From JAWLHA01 sp041690535 (GTDB lineage: Bacteria > Pseudomonadota > Gammaproteobacteria > Thiohalomonadales > Thiohalomonadaceae): a stretch of DNA of 6,629 nt. Position 1 is the stretch's first letter. The number at the start of each line of letters is the position of its first letter. The translations under genes were made by a program, and so were the position numbers. Under the pieces are notes generated by a model. It had not been told where the DNA came from and searched no databases. It saw nothing but the letters and a program-made list of their open reading frames with translations. The DNA lies in assembly GCA_041690535.1 (NCBI GenBank), contig JAWLHA010000121.1:1-6629 (forward strand), given 5' to 3'. Positions 6,469 through 6,629 of the stretch are shown here, one piece after another.

Positions 6469-6491
6469 GGTAAACTACTTGGTAACTACTC
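6469..6491. repeat. Near-direct repeat GGTAAACTACTT / GGTAACTACTC
   Basis: Two adjacent copies, at 6469-6480 and 6481-6491, differ by one extra A and the final base. They lie just before the inverted-repeat element and could be a small duplication or part of a larger intergenic repeat. No function can be read from them. Confidence 0.5.
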
Positions 6492-6502
6492 ACCCCCATC
6501 CT

Positions 6503-6527
6503 TCATTCCCGCGAAGGCGGGAATCCA
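6503..6527 (+). repeat. Left arm of the dRS3-like inverted pair
   Basis: The internal hairpin has an 8-bp stem, ATTCCCGC (6505-6512) with GCGGGAAT (6517-6524), and a GAAG loop. The whole 25-bp arm is the exact reverse complement of 6573-6597. Confidence 0.9.
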
Positions 6528-6572
6528 GTGGCTGGACTTCAGAGGGCCAAGGGTATTGGGCTGGGTGCCTTA

Positions 6573-6597
6573 TGGATTCCCGCCTTCGCGGGAATGA
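6573..6597 (-). repeat. Right arm of the dRS3-like inverted pair
   Basis: This arm has the same 8-bp stem (6576-6583 with 6588-6595) around CTTC and lies in the opposite orientation to the left arm. The match stops on both sides (6572 and 6598), so the repeat boundaries are sharp. Confidence 0.9.
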
Positions 6598-6629
6598 CGA
6601 ACAGTACAAGTAGCGAGGATCGAGTGCGT
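6598..6629. other. Short tail to the window edge
   Basis: These 32 bases after the inverted repeat show no gene start, promoter or RNA gene that I can support. Confidence 0.6.

Larger units (their letters stand above)
6435..6502. other. Non-coding stretch after nuoN
   Basis: This stretch separates the nuoN stop from the inverted-repeat element. It contains a short hairpin (6455-6468) and a near-direct repeat (6469-6491). I see no gene and no canonical intrinsic terminator with a T-run. Confidence 0.7.
6503..6597. repeat. 95-bp inverted-repeat element with dRS3-like palindromic arms
   Basis: Two arms, 6503-6527 and 6573-6597, are perfect 25-bp reverse complements separated by a 45-bp spacer. 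Each arm also contains a palindrome, ATTCCCGC and GCGGGAAT around a 4-base centre, so each has the 20-bp form ATTCCC-N8-GGGAAT. That is the form of the neisserial dRS3 repeat, which flanks mosaic intergenic repeats and is a known insertion target for filamentous prophages and IS1655. Translating this region gives fragments like FPRRRES and DSRLRGND, which recur in spurious predicted proteins because the element is widespread in proteobacterial genomes. No coding capacity, T-run or clear flanking target duplication is visible. It is probably a dispersed non-coding repeat, perhaps acting as a 3' stem-loop for the nuo transcript. Whether it is related by descent to dRS3 is inference. Confidence 0.88.

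Noticed and set aside
6503..6597. Intrinsic terminator for the nuo operon
   Set aside because: The stems are strong, but no T-run follows either arm. The repeat-element reading explains the structure better.
6197..6613. Plus-strand open frame running from nuoN through the inverted repeat
   Set aside because: It is out of frame with nuoN, and its end (FPRRRES, DSRLRGND) is the translation of the palindromic repeat, a frequent source of spurious proteins.

Overview
This window is the distal half of a gammaproteobacterial nuo operon. It encodes six subunits of the proton-pumping NADH:quinone oxidoreductase (respiratory complex I), all on the plus strand, in the order nuoI-nuoJ-nuoK-nuoL-nuoM-nuoN. 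The DNA is strongly GC-rich. All six proteins follow the Escherichia coli form of the enzyme along most of their length (for example FEMSEY and a SLLP C-terminus in NuoI, and a C-terminal MRG in NuoK). This suggests a GC-rich gammaproteobacterium outside the enterics. The sequence alone does not identify the genus.

Layout: positions 1-98 are a heptanucleotide tandem array (14 units of ACGACCA, the last with one change) that runs off the left edge and ends at the ATG of nuoI. nuoI (99-611) is the two-[4Fe-4S] ferredoxin-like subunit. A 152-bp non-coding gap (612-763) follows, holding a small hairpin and the nuoJ ribosome-binding site. From nuoJ onward the genes are packed tightly: nuoJ/nuoK share ATGA, nuoK/nuoL are 1 bp apart, nuoL/nuoM share the A of TGATG, and nuoM/nuoN share GTGA. 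This predicts translational coupling of all five membrane subunits. After nuoN (stop at 6434) come 195 bp of non-coding DNA. They carry a short weak hairpin, a near-direct repeat, and a 95-bp element made of two inverted 25-bp arms. Each arm contains a 20-bp palindrome of the form ATTCCC-N8-GGGAAT, the same form as the neisserial dRS3 repeat.

How the genes work together: NuoI carries clusters N6a and N6b and passes electrons from the peripheral arm towards the quinone site. NuoJ and NuoK form the membrane-arm section next to the quinone module and link redox chemistry to proton movement. NuoL, NuoM and NuoN are the three Mrp-antiporter-like subunits that pump protons. All the charged intramembrane residues checked against E. 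coli are present, with one conservative D-to-E change in NuoL, so the complex looks functional.

I found no undescribed gene system. The points worth a second look are non-coding: the heptamer array replacing the expected ribosome-binding region of nuoI, the long gap after nuoI in an otherwise compact operon, and the dRS3-like inverted pair downstream of nuoN.
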